Source: Alphaproteobacteria bacterium (GTDB lineage: Bacteria > Pseudomonadota > Alphaproteobacteria > Rhodobacterales > Rhodobacteraceae). Taken from it: 15,322 nt of DNA. Shown here one piece after another: positions 4,633-12,421 of this stretch (the stretch's first letter is position 1; each line of letters begins with the position of its first letter). The translations under genes were made by a program, and so were the position numbers. The stretch lies in assembly GCA_030425945.1 (NCBI GenBank), contig JAUHZL010000021.1:1-15322 (forward strand). The letters run 5' to 3'. The notes beneath the pieces were generated by a model. That model had not been told where the DNA came from. It saw nothing but the letters and a program-made list of their open reading frames with translations, and searched no databases.

Positions 4633-7008
4633 TCAGGCCGCCTGCTGCAGCGGGGCGACGGGTTCCCAGGTCGGGCCGGGGCGGTAGCGGGCGGCGAGCT
4701 GGCCGTCCTTCAGGGTGAAGAGGTGCAGCCAGCCGTTGTCGAAGAGCGCGCGCACCGCGTCGTGGCGGGCGAGGATCTCGGCGATGGCCTCTTCCGGGGC
4801 CTCGATCATCACCGACAGGCGCAGCGGCTCGTGGGCCAGCGCCTCGCCGTCATGCACCGCCTGCCAGGGCAGGCCGGGGCGCAGGACGCCGCCGTTGCCC
4901 TGCACCACGCCGATGCCGCCGACCACGTTGTGAATGAGCTTGTTGCCGCCGCCGAAGGCCTCGGGCGCGACGCTCGAGCCGTAGTATTGCAGGCTGATCC
5001 AGCTCGCGACGACCACCGGCGCGGCGAGGATCAGTTCCAGCGTGCCGAAGCCCGCGTCCGCCTGCCAGTCGTAGCTGTGCAGGAAGGCCCGCCCGCCGAG
5101 ATCGGCTCCGGCGGTGGCGGTGCGCGGCGCGGCGATGAAGGCGGCGCAGCCCGCGAGCCCCCATTCCGGCCGCACCTCGGCCCAGTTCAGCGCCCGCGCG
5201 CCGAGGCTGTCGCCGCTGGCGCCCGCGATCCGCAGCGCGCGCTCGGACCGGGCGAGCTTGCCCGCCGCGGCGAGCCAGCCCTTCACCTGCACCAGGTCGC
5301 CGGCCCGGACCCCCGGGTCGCAATCCTCGTAGAGCGTGATCGCGTCGGTGGTGGTGTCGTGCAGCCCCGCCACGAAGAGCGTGTCGGCGGGCAGCTCGAC
5401 GCCGCGCGCAGGCAGACCGGCGCGCGCCTCCGGGTCGTTCAGCAGGATCGCCAGCAGCCGGGCCGAGACCTCGCCCGTGTGGCCGCCGCAGGCGCCGCAG
5501 TGATAGGCGCTCTCGTGCGGGTTGTTGGTGACCTGCGCGCCGTGGCCGAGCAGCAGCACGATCCGGCCGTGATCCCGCGTCAGGCTCATCGCCTTCAGCA
5601 CGGCGGCGGCGGTGTCGGCCTTGGTCTCGGCACTCAGCTCCTCGGCGAAGCGCGGCGCGGGGCTTGGGGCGGTCTTGCCGCCGAGGCCGAGCGCGTCCTT
5701 GACGAGTTTCGCGCCGTACATCGGCCCCGCCGCCTCGACGAAGGCGAAGGACGAGACCGCGGCCTGCCGGAACCGGCCCCAGGCGCGGGTGGCGCGGGCG
5801 GCGATCCGGGTGCTCTCCTCGGTGGCGGCATCCCCCTGCGCGGTCGAGCCGAGGCCGGGGGTCAGCAGCACCGGCAGATGCGCCTCGACCACGTCCGAGC
5901 CGGGCGCGGTATGCGCCAGCGGCAGGCCGAAGAACCCGGCGAAGCCGATCGTGTCGATCTCGGGCGACTGGGCCTCCAGTGCGCGGCGGAACACCTCGGA
6001 GCGGACATCGATGCAGAAGGCGGCCTGCAGCGCGGCGCGCGGCTTCTGCGGCGCGGGACCGGTCAGCGCGCCCGCGAGACGGCGCTGGTGGGCGCGCTCG
6101 GCGGCCTCCTGCGCGATGGCATCGACCACGTCGTCGGCCGAGGCCGCGACCGGCACGGCATGGGCGGCGACGGTATCGGCCCAGGATTGGGCCACGGCGG
6201 GGGTGGCGGCCAGCAGCGCCTCCTCCCAGACCAGCCGGATCGCCAGCAGGTCGCCGAGCGTGGTGTCGGTGCCGCCCTGCAACTCGGCCTGCCACAGGAG
6301 CCAGCGCGCATGCTGCGCCCAGCCCCCGAGATCCATCAGCAGCCGGTGGAAGGCGGTGTCGGCGGCGGCCTCGGTGATCCCCAGCCGCTCGGCGGCGCGC
6401 AGGATGGCGCGCTCGGGCGTGTCGGGCGCGGTGGCGACATGGGTGCAGAACCCGTCGAGACCGGCGATCTCCGGGGTCAGGTCATGGGTCGCCCAGGCCT
6501 GCCAGGCGGCATAGGCCGACTGCCCCGGCGTGGGGGTCCAGAGCGCCTGGCCGCGGTCGAAATAGCCCGCGGCCCACAGTCCGAAGGTCTTGGCGATCAC
6601 CGCAGGCCAGTCCGTGCCGGTCGCCCCGGCCACGAGGTCCGCGAGCGTCGGCAGCGCCGCGGCCTGTGCCCGGTCGGTGCCGAGGGCTGTGGTCAGCTCG
6701 GTCACGCCGGCGGGGGCGAGGGGGCTGTCGCAGGCGGCGAGTGCCGCGCCGAGGTCGTCGTCGGTGATCCGGCCCTCGGCCAGCGCGGCCCGGTAGGCGG
6801 CGCGCGGCTGGGTCAGGGCGATGCCGCCGACGCGGGCCAGCCGGGCGGCGGCGGTGGCGAGATCCTCGCCGGTCTGGCCCAGCACCGGGTTGACGGCCAC
6901 GGTGGCGTCGAGCGGGAAGGCGGGCGGGATGGCGCGGACGGCGCGTTCGGCGGCACCGAGAAGGTCGGAGACCCGGGCGGGGGCGATCTGGCTGTGCTTC
7001 AGGAACAT
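4633..7008 (-). CDS. dabA: DabA, inorganic carbon accumulation subunit (UPF0753/DUF2309)
   Basis: This is the large, soluble, beta-carbonic-anhydrase-like subunit of the DAB complex, which with DabB converts CO2 to bicarbonate in an energy-coupled, one-way fashion at the membrane. The protein has 791 residues, normal for the family. The zinc ligands expected from Halothiobacillus DabA are present: Cys332 and Asp334 in AAFCIDVRSEVFR, His489 in LLLGHGAQVTNNPHES and Cys504 in YHCGACGGHTG; the His-to-Cys spacing of 15 equals the known one. ATG 7008 is chosen because GGAGA lies about six bases upstream. An in-frame ATG at 7035 starts inside the junction with dabB and has no such site. It lies 28 bases after the dabB stop, so the order is dabB-dabA in one operon. 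Confidence 0.95.
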   Translation of the reverse strand: MFLKHSQIAPARVSDLLGAAERAVRAIPPAFPLDATVAVNPVLGQTGEDLATAAARLARVGGIALTQPRAAYRAALAEGRITDDDLGAALAACDSPLAPAGVTELTTALGTDRAQAAALPTLADLVAGATGTDWPAVIAKTFGLWAAGYFDRGQALWTPTPGQSAYAAWQAWATHDLTPEIAGLDGFCTHVATAPDTPERAILRAAERLGITEAAADTAFHRLLMDLGGWAQHARWLLWQAELQGGTDTTLGDLLAIRLVWEEALLAATPAVAQSWADTVAAHAVPVAASADDVVDAIAQEAAERAHQRRLAGALTGPAPQKPRAALQAAFCIDVRSEVFRRALEAQSPEIDTIGFAGFFGLPLAHTAPGSDVVEAHLPVLLTPGLGSTAQGDAATEESTRIAARATRAWGRFRQAAVSSFAFVEAAGPMYGAKLVKDALGLGGKTAPSPAPRFAEELSAETKADTAAAVLKAMSLTRDHGRIVLLLGHGAQVTNNPHESAYHCGACGGHTGEVSARLLAILLNDPEARAGLPARGVELPADTLFVAGLHDTTTDAITLYEDCDPGVRAGDLVQVKGWLAAAGKLARSERALRIAGASGDSLGARALNWAEVRPEWGLAGCAAFIAAPRTATAGADLGGRAFLHSYDWQADAGFGTLELILAAPVVVASWISLQYYGSSVAPEAFGGGNKLIHNVVGGIGVVQGNGGVLRPGLPWQAVHDGEALAHEPLRLSVMIEAPEEAIAEILARHDAVRALFDNGWLHLFTLKDGQLAARYRPGPTWEPVAPLQQAA

Positions 7009-7036
7009 GGCTGTCTCCGTGATCTCTCTGGGCATC

Positions 7037-8593
7037 TTATTGGGTCTTCGCCGCCCGGAACCCGCCGATCAGCCGGTCCAGGAGCGCGTTGAGGTAGAGG
7101 CCGTTGGCGATGTGGACGCGCAGCCCGGCGGTGGCGGGGTGATGCGCCCAGAGCGGGAAGAGCGCCTGCGCGAAGGCCACGAGGCCGAAGGAGCCCACCG
7201 CCAGCACGATCAGCGCCCATTCCAGCGGCCCGGCCACCGGTGCGGCCGGCAGCGACGGCCCCCAGAGCGCGGCGGCGAGCAGCTGGAAGCTGAAATAGGC
7301 CGCCGCCGCCCCCAGCGAGGCAAGGGCCGTGCGCCGGGTCAGCGCCGCGGGCGCGGCATCGGCGAGGCCCTGCGCCACCAGATAGGCGACGCCGAAGATC
7401 AGCATCGCGCCGAGCGCCAGCGCCTGCGGGGTCTTCGGACCGGCGATCAGGCCGAAGACGGCGGCGACCGCGCCGTAGAGCACCAGCGCCAGCGCGAAGG
7501 ACTTCAGCACCGCGCCGAGGTTCGGCACCGCGACCGGGCCGGGCCGCTTCAGGCTGGCGACCGCCGCGACCGCGCCGCCCGAGGCGAGGAAGGCATGCGC
7601 CTTGTAGAGCGAGTGCGCCACGATGTGCAGCAGCGCCAGCGCCCAGAGGCCGAGCCCGCACTGCAGCAGCATGAAGCCCATCTGCGCCACGGTGGACCAG
7701 GCGAGCGCGGTCTTGATCGCGCTCTGGGTCAGCATGACGACCGCCCCGAAGAGCGCCGTCAGCCCGCCCAGCACCACCAGCGCGCCCATCGCGCCGGGGC
7801 TGGACTGCACCAGCTCGGCCAGCCGGATCACCAGTACGCCGCCGCCGTTGATGATGCCTGCGTGCAGCAGGGCCGAGACCGGGGTCGGGGCCTCCATCAC
7901 CTCGGTCAGCCAGCCGTGCAGCGGGAAGGCGGCGGTCTTCAGCGCGGCCGCCAGCACGATCAGCGCGATGGCGAGCTTGACGGCGGGCCCGGAGGCCGCG
8001 GCCGCGGCGGGGACCAGCGCCGCGATGTCGACGGTGCCGGTGGCCGAGACCAGCAGCAGGGTGGCGAGCACCAGCGCCGCATCGCCCGCGTGCCAGACCA
8101 GCGCGAACTTGGTCGCGGCGCGCTGCGCCTCGGCCCGCTCGGGGTAGAACAGCAGCAGGTGCCGCAGCCCCAGCCCGATCGCGGCGAAACCGGCGATCAG
8201 CACCGGCAGGCTGCCCGCCTGCACCAGCACCAGCACGGCGGCGAGCGTGGCCAGCATCAGCCCGTGGAACGCGCCCTCGCGCGCCTCGCCGTCGAGGTAG
8301 GTCCGCGAGTAGCGCATCACGATCCAGCCGACGAAGCCGACGAGCAGCGCCATCGTCGCGCTGACCGCGTCGAGCCGCAAGATCAGCGCCCCGCCGCCGA
8401 GGCTGACCGGACCGGCCAGCAGCAGCTGCCCCACCCCGAGCGCGCCGAGCGCCAGCGCGCCGAGCGCGGCCAGTTCCGACAGGCGCGGCAGGGCACCGGG
8501 GCGGCGGCCGGGCGAGCGCGCGGCGAGCGCCGCGACGGCGAGCAGCAGGAGGGGCGCGAGGGCGGGCAGCGGCAGGGCGGTGAGGATCGTCAT
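7037..8593 (-). CDS. dabB: DabB, NuoL/MrpA-like membrane subunit of the DAB system
   Basis: This 518-residue polytopic membrane protein belongs to the proton-conducting antiporter family of NuoL, NuoM and MrpA (PF00361). Diagnostic stretches are ALKTAAFPLHGWLTEVMEAP with PTPVSALLHAGIINGGGVL around the middle, then QSAIKTALAWSTVAQMGFM and ALLHIVAHSLYKAHAFL, which hold the Lys, Glu and His residues of the ion path in these proteins. DabB anchors DabA and is thought to use the ion gradient to drive CO2 hydration one way. The start at 8593 has GGAG seven bases upstream. The frame is open far beyond it toward 9526, but that part is antisense to the LysR gene. It is promoter-proximal in dabBA. Confidence 0.94.
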   Translation of the reverse strand: MTILTALPLPALAPLLLLAVAALAARSPGRRPGALPRLSELAALGALALGALGVGQLLLAGPVSLGGGALILRLDAVSATMALLVGFVGWIVMRYSRTYLDGEAREGAFHGLMLATLAAVLVLVQAGSLPVLIAGFAAIGLGLRHLLLFYPERAEAQRAATKFALVWHAGDAALVLATLLLVSATGTVDIAALVPAAAAASGPAVKLAIALIVLAAALKTAAFPLHGWLTEVMEAPTPVSALLHAGIINGGGVLVIRLAELVQSSPGAMGALVVLGGLTALFGAVVMLTQSAIKTALAWSTVAQMGFMLLQCGLGLWALALLHIVAHSLYKAHAFLASGGAVAAVASLKRPGPVAVPNLGAVLKSFALALVLYGAVAAVFGLIAGPKTPQALALGAMLIFGVAYLVAQGLADAAPAALTRRTALASLGAAAAYFSFQLLAAALWGPSLPAAPVAGPLEWALIVLAVGSFGLVAFAQALFPLWAHHPATAGLRVHIANGLYLNALLDRLIGGFRAAKTQ

Positions 8594-8698
8594 GTCGGCT
8601 CCGGGGGCTGAAATCAGGGGTTTCGGAGCAGATAGAGGGATGCGGCCTCGCAGAAAATTACATATATTCTCGCAAAACGTTCTGTTTGGTAGAAGTAT
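8594..8698. promoter_or_regulatory. Divergent control region of lysR and dabBA
   Basis: This 105-bp gap holds the only A/T-rich patch in the locus (about 8652-8700). AGAA (8652-8655), 11 bases, TTCT (8667-8670) form a LysR-type inverted motif containing T-N11-A. A second pair, TTCT (8680-8683) and AGAA (8691-8694), lies next to it. Such paired sites fit a LysR tetramer spanning a divergent promoter. I could not place -35 and -10 boxes with confidence for either direction. Confidence 0.5.
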
Positions 8699-9589
8699 AT
8701 GTCCATTCTCAACCTGCATCACCTGCGGCTCTTCCGGGCGGTGGCGCGCGACGGCACGCTGACCGGGGCCGCGCGCGGGCTGAACCTGTCGCAATCGGCG
8801 CTCTCGACGCAGATCAAGGCGCTGGAGGCGGCGCTCGGGCACGACCTCTTCGAGCGGCGCGGGCGCGGGCTGGTGCTGACCGAGGCCGGGCGCATCGCGC
8901 TCGACCATGCCGAGGCGATCTTCCGCGCCGCCGAGGACCTGACCGCCACCCTGCGGCAGGGGGCGACGGCGCGCCGCGCGCTGCGGGTGGGGGCGCTGGC
9001 GACGCTGTCGCGCAACTTCCAGATCGGGTTCCTGGAGCCGGTGCTGGGCCGGGCCGATGTCGAGGTGGTGCTGCGCTCGGGCGCGCAGGCCGAGCTTCTG
9101 CGCGCGCTTGAGGCGCTGGCGCTCGACGTGGTGCTGACGAACCTCGTGCCCGCCCGCGACGCCGCCAGCCCCTACCGGGTGCACGCGCTCTCCGAGCAGC
9201 CGGTCAGCCTGATCGGCACCGCCGCCCATGCCGCGCTGGCCGACCGCCCGCTGGCCGAGGTGCTGGCGACCGAGCCGCTGGTGCTGCCGACGCCCGAGTC
9301 GGCCCTGCGCGCGGGCTTCGACGCGCTGGCCGACCGGCTGGCCGTCAGCCCGCGCCTGGCCGCCGAGGCCGACGACATGGCGATGCTGCGCCTTCTCGCC
9401 CGCGCCGCGGCGGGGCTGGCGGTGCTGCCGCCCATCGTGGTGCGCGACGAGCTGGCGGCGGGCACGCTGGTCGAGATCCACCGCCTCGACGACATCACCG
9501 AGGGCTTCTACGCCGTCACCCTCCACCGCCGCTTCCCGAACCCGCTGGTGGGCGAGCTGCTGGACGTGGCGCGGGGGGATGGGACCTGA
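8699..9589 (+). CDS. LysR-family regulator, probably of dabBA
   Basis: This 296-residue protein has the full LysR layout. The N-terminal helix-turn-helix (residues 1-62) reads LHHLRLFRAVARDGTLTGAA, then NLSQSALSTQIKALEAALGH and LFERRGRGLVLTEAG. The rest is a two-lobe effector domain, here including GLAVLPPIVVRDELAAGTL near residues 240-258. It is transcribed away from dabBA across 105 bp, the usual arrangement for a LysR activator and its target, similar to CbbR or CcmR next to carbon-fixation and CO2-concentrating genes. The effector is unknown; metabolites that signal low inorganic carbon are plausible. ATG 8699 is preceded only by a weak AGAAG. It could also act on the delta-class carbonic anhydrase gene downstream, but no shared site was found. 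Confidence 0.9.
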   Translation: MSILNLHHLRLFRAVARDGTLTGAARGLNLSQSALSTQIKALEAALGHDLFERRGRGLVLTEAGRIALDHAEAIFRAAEDLTATLRQGATARRALRVGALATLSRNFQIGFLEPVLGRADVEVVLRSGAQAELLRALEALALDVVLTNLVPARDAASPYRVHALSEQPVSLIGTAAHAALADRPLAEVLATEPLVLPTPESALRAGFDALADRLAVSPRLAAEADDMAMLRLLARAAAGLAVLPPIVVRDELAAGTLVEIHRLDDITEGFYAVTLHRRFPNPLVGELLDVARGDGT

Positions 9590-9669
9590 GATCAGCTCCC
9601 CTCAGCAGTCGGACGGCGTAGAGCAGTTTGTGCACGGGTTCCGAAGTCTACCGTCGCTGCAGCGACTTG

Positions 9670-9918
9670 GACGATGATCTGTCATGCCGGAGGTTCCGCG
9701 GTAACGAGGTGCGGCTGCAACAGCATGCACTGGCCTACAATTTGGCCACTTTCCTGCGCTGTGTTGATCTGCCCGAGGTCATGGTCGACTGGTCGTTGCC
9801 CAGCCTGCAACTCAAGCTGATCAAGATCGCCAACCGCGTCGCCCGTCACGCGCGCGCCGTCCGCCCCACCGCAGACTCTGCTCACTTCGATAACAGCTTG
9901 GAAAGCGGACAGATTTAG
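9670..9918 (+). pseudogene. IS1380-family transposase, C-terminal fragment
   Basis: Residues LSCRRFRGNEVRLQQHALAY followed by NLATFLRCVDLPE and DWSLPSLQLKLIKIANRVAR-HARAVR match the near-C-terminal part of IS1380-family transposases. The match covers about 9670-9864. The frame then continues without recognised similarity to a stop at 9918. The catalytic DDE core and the rest of the IS are absent, and no terminal inverted repeats were found. It is a scar that marks the left side of the lower-GC segment carrying the carbonic anhydrase. Confidence 0.8.
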
Positions 9919-9952
9919 CGATCCCAGCGCCAAACGGCACGGCCTCATAAGT

Positions 9953-10004
9953 ATCAATATGAAACTTTTCAGTATTGATCCTATGTCTGTCAATGTGGTT
10001 TAAC
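9953..10004 (+). promoter_or_regulatory. Palindrome and candidate promoter of the delta-class carbonic anhydrase gene
   Basis: ATCAATA TGAAA CT TTTCA G TATTGAT (9953-9979) is a 12-bp-arm palindrome with one unpaired base. A possible -35 box TTGATC (9975-9980) overlaps its right arm; 18 bases on is a -10-like TTTAAC (9999-10004). The layout suggests an operator over the -35 region. The promoter boxes are weak matches, and the palindrome could alternatively be a leftover IS end. Confidence 0.4.
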
Positions 10005-10052
10005 GCCCCGGCCAGACCTGCATGACTGGTGTCCGTGGAGAAGAACTTGAAA

Positions 10053-10913
10053 ATGCTAAAAAATAAGACTCTTGCCACCACATCCGTGGTGGTTGCGCTG
10101 TTCCTTGCATCGGGTGTGATTGCCGAACAAGCCAGTCTTGCCGCCTCCGACGAAGTGATCGTCGCACAGCAGGCCAACCTGGCAGCTGCAACCGATGGCA
10201 AGGGCTATGGCCCGCAATCCCCGCGCGACATCGGTGCTCATGACGGCATGAACCGCCGTGCCTTTGGCACTGCTCCGGCTGTCACAGAAATGTCCCTGTG
10301 CGACATTCATTTTCATGAGAATGCCGAACACAAGGGTGGCGAATTCACCACCTACGCCGGAAATGGCGACGGTCATGGCTACGGCACCGGGTTCAAATAC
10401 GATGGCAAGCTGACCGACGCCGAACTCGCGCCTGTCGGCATGACGGTGGGCGCCAGCGACCATGGCGACCTGGTGCCTGGCGATACCATCGAGATCCATT
10501 TCGTGCACTCGACCGCGCAAGCTACGCTGGGCCCGACTCTTGGGACCTGCCTGAGCGATGCCATCGGCAACCCGCAGTTGCGTGTCGAAGCTGTTGTGGC
10601 CGTGCTGGTCTCTGAAGGCGGCGCGGACTTCGTCGAGATGGCCCGCATCGTAGAAATCGACGGTCTGAACCAGGTTCCGAACCTGCCCAACGATCTCGGT
10701 GAGCCGGTTGTCTATGCAGGGTCCACCACGGGCCCGAGCTACAACGAAAAAGGTTCGCCTTTCCAAGTCACATGGAGCGTACGTCCCCAGGTTGTGAAGC
10801 TCAACATCGCCTCGGTGGACGCCTGGCTGAAGGACAATCCATTCGAGGAAGATCATGCTCATGGTGTGCGTAACCTCGTCACCAATGTCGATCTTCTGTC
10901 CAAGATCGAGTGA
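10053..10913 (+). CDS. Delta-class carbonic anhydrase, exported
   Basis: The protein (286 residues) fits the bacterial delta-class carbonic anhydrases related to diatom TWCA1. It starts with a signal peptide (MLKNKTLATTSVVVALFLAS, then GVIAEQASLA), so it should act in the periplasm, interconverting CO2 and bicarbonate. Family-typical stretches are LCDIHFHENAEHKGGEF (Cys83; His86, His88, His93 as candidate zinc ligands), GDGHGYGTGFKY, PGDTIEIHFVH, LGTCLSDAIGNPQLRVEA (Cys166, perhaps disulfide-bonded to Cys83) and the ending FEEDHAHGVRNLVTN. ATG 10053 gives the cleanest signal peptide; GTG 10029 would add eight residues. A GGAGAAG lies 10-13 bases before 10053, rather far. Third positions carry many A and T, unlike dab and ars genes. 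That, and transposase scars on both sides, point to transfer. It lies downstream of dabBA's regulator, suggesting a role in carbon supply. Confidence 0.88.
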   Translation: MLKNKTLATTSVVVALFLASGVIAEQASLAASDEVIVAQQANLAAATDGKGYGPQSPRDIGAHDGMNRRAFGTAPAVTEMSLCDIHFHENAEHKGGEFTTYAGNGDGHGYGTGFKYDGKLTDAELAPVGMTVGASDHGDLVPGDTIEIHFVHSTAQATLGPTLGTCLSDAIGNPQLRVEAVVAVLVSEGGADFVEMARIVEIDGLNQVPNLPNDLGEPVVYAGSTTGPSYNEKGSPFQVTWSVRPQVVKLNIASVDAWLKDNPFEEDHAHGVRNLVTNVDLLSKIE

Positions 10914-10966
10914 CCGAAGCGGCCAGACCAAGTACGGTTTGGCTTTCGCGTCACTGACATTCAAAA

Positions 10967-10992
10967 GCGCCCCTTTGCAGGGGCGCTTTTTT
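10967..10992 (+). terminator. Intrinsic terminator of the carbonic anhydrase gene
   Basis: GCGCCCCT (10967-10974), loop TTGC, AGGGGCGC (10979-10986), then six T (10987-10992). Four A precede the stem, so the hairpin can extend and could also work on the opposite strand. It follows the stop codon by about 55 bases, giving the gene its own transcription unit. Confidence 0.92.
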
Positions 10993-11038
10993 GCGGGTCC
11001 TGATCGATGACAACCCCCGTAAGCGCGACGTCGAGGTC

Positions 11039-11176
11039 CTATGCGGCGATGTTTGACGGCTGCTGTGCATAGCGCCACGGCATGAGGTATTCGATCCGAG
11101 ATCTGTGGTGCCCGCCGAGGAGGGCTCGAAGGGTGTCGGCGAGGTAGTCGACGGGGTTCTCTCCGTCGAAGAGGGC
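11039..11176 (-). pseudogene. IS66-family transposase, C-terminal fragment
   Basis: On the minus strand the frame reads ALFDGENPVDYLADTLRALL, GGHHRSRIEYLMPWRYAQQ and ends at a stop at 11039. The pattern NPxxYLxxTLxAI...GHxxSRIxxLxPW is the C-terminus of IS66-type (TnpC) transposases. The rest of the gene is missing, and upstream codons (11177-11200) no longer match. This scar lies just right of the carbonic anhydrase terminator and mirrors the IS1380 scar on the left. Confidence 0.75.
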
Positions 11177-11332
11177 TGCTGGAGAGCTTCGACCCACTAC
11201 ACCTTTTTTCCGAAATGGCTTTCTTGAGAAATCGGCAGACTCACATGTTCAGATCTCCATGATTTCAGAAATTTCAGTGGTTGGTTCTGGTTCAGAACCA
11301 GAGGCCCCTTCTCAAGCTGGACATCTGGCGCC
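11177..11332. other. Non-coding stretch with a perfect inverted repeat
   Basis: No gene is seen. TCTGGTTC-A-GAACCAGA (11286-11302) is a perfect 17-bp palindrome around a central A, lying 31 bases beyond the stop of the acyltransferase gene. ATTTCAG is repeated in tandem just before it. The stretch has more A and T than its right flank and probably belongs to the inserted segment. The palindrome could be a transcript end or an IS-derived site. Confidence 0.4.
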
Positions 11333-12373
11333 TCAGCTCCTCTCCGGGCGGGGCTCCAGCCGGCGGGCGAGGCGGATCGCCGGGCGTTCCAGCGCGGTGT
11401 AGGAGGCCCAGGCCGAGGCCATCGACAGGGTCCAGAGCGCGAGGAACTGCCCCTCGAGACCCGGCACGAAGGTCAGCCAGAGCCCGTGCCAGGCATAAAG
11501 CCCGTAGGCCAGCGCGCCGAGCACCATCGCGGCCCGGCCGGGGCGGCCTGCGGGCAGGGCGAGCCGCTCGGTGAAGGCATGGCAGAGAAGCAGCAGCACG
11601 ATCAGCAGGTCGGTCGCCAGCGCGCCGCTGCCGTCCCAGAAGCTGCCGATGCCGTAGTGCAGGGACAGCAGGCCCAGCAGGACCAGTGCTGCCAGCCCGG
11701 TCCCGGCGGCGCGCCGGGCGGTGTTGCGGGCAAAGATCCCGGGGCGGCGCACCACCAGCGCCGCGACCGCGATCCCGGCGAGGAAGTGCTGCAGGTTGCC
11801 CGCGACCGAGCGGTTGTCGATGTCGGCCCCGAAGGCGAGCATCAGCGCCAGCCAGAGCGCGCCGAGCAGCGGCAGGGTGGCGCGGCGGCGTGCCATCAGC
11901 AGCGCCATCAGCGCAGGCGCGATCAGGTAGAACTGCAACTCCAGCCCGAGGGTCCAGAACACGCCCACGAAGTAGCGCGTGTTCGACCATTGCAGCGCGA
12001 AGACGGCGGCGACGAGGTTCCCGGTGCTGACCTCCAGCGGGCCGCCCCAGGCCAGCGTCAGCGCCACCGCCAGCGCGGTGACCAGCCAGAAGAGCGGCAG
12101 GATGCGGGCGGCGCGCCGCGACAGGTAGACCCGCAGCCCGGCGAGATCGGTGCGGTAGCGCCCGCTGAAGAAGCCGTGCCCGATGACGTAGCCCGACAGG
12201 CCGAAGAAGATCCAGACCGAGACCCGGCCCGGCACGTTCAGCCAGTGCGGGATGGTGTCGGTGTGATAGGCGCCGACCGTGTGCCACCAGACCACGGCGG
12301 TGGCGAAGAGACCCCGCAGGATGAGGGACAGATCCACCGTCGCCGGGGTCGCGGGAAGAAGGGCGCTGCGCAT
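11333..12373 (-). CDS. Acyltransferase-3 family integral membrane protein
   Basis: This 346-residue protein has about ten membrane helices and the layout of the acyltransferase-3 family (PF01757), which moves acetyl or other acyl groups onto surface polysaccharides, lipids or antibiotics. Visible family marks are an early helix with His31 (TAVVWWHTVGAYH), VSVWIFFGLSGYVIGHGFFS near residue 50, Arg-rich YLSRRAARILPLFWL near 83-97, and FWTLGLELQFYLIAP near 140-155. The C-terminal part has YGLYAWHGLWLTF and a TALERPAIRLARR ending. It follows arsJ by 48 bases on the same strand, with a G/C hairpin between them. There is no known link with arsenic, so co-transcription may be incidental. The substrate cannot be told from sequence. 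Confidence 0.85.
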   Translation of the reverse strand: MRSALLPATPATVDLSLILRGLFATAVVWWHTVGAYHTDTIPHWLNVPGRVSVWIFFGLSGYVIGHGFFSGRYRTDLAGLRVYLSRRAARILPLFWLVTALAVALTLAWGGPLEVSTGNLVAAVFALQWSNTRYFVGVFWTLGLELQFYLIAPALMALLMARRRATLPLLGALWLALMLAFGADIDNRSVAGNLQHFLAGIAVAALVVRRPGIFARNTARRAAGTGLAALVLLGLLSLHYGIGSFWDGSGALATDLLIVLLLLCHAFTERLALPAGRPGRAAMVLGALAYGLYAWHGLWLTFVPGLEGQFLALWTLSMASAWASYTALERPAIRLARRLEPRPERS

Positions 12374-12397
12374 GGGCTCTGGTAGTGCGCCCCCCTG

Positions 12398-12413
12398 CCC
12401 CGGGCAAGCGGGG
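12398..12413 (-). terminator. G/C hairpin after arsJ
   Basis: On the minus strand CCCCG, six bases, CGGGG begins eight bases after the arsJ stop. It is short and has no T-run, so it may only weaken read-through into the acyltransferase gene. Confidence 0.25.
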
Positions 12414-12421
12414 ACCGTGCC

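Noticed and set aside
4723..7092. Very long plus-strand open frame opposite dabA
   Set aside because: It is the antisense shadow of a high-GC gene: low-complexity Arg/Gly/Ala-rich translation without family motifs, while the minus strand encodes complete DabA.
6821..8611. Long plus-strand open frame across the dabA-dabB junction
   Set aside because: The translation is almost wholly Arg, Gln, Gly and Glu and shadows the real minus-strand genes.
8594..9526. Extension of the dabB frame upstream of 8593
   Set aside because: The extra 311 residues have no resemblance to NuoL-like proteins, lie antisense to lysR, and the ATG at 8593 has a good ribosome binding site.
10056..11078. Minus-strand open frame opposite the carbonic anhydrase gene
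   Set aside because: It crosses the terminator and the IS66 remnant and has no family motif; the plus strand carries a complete exported enzyme.
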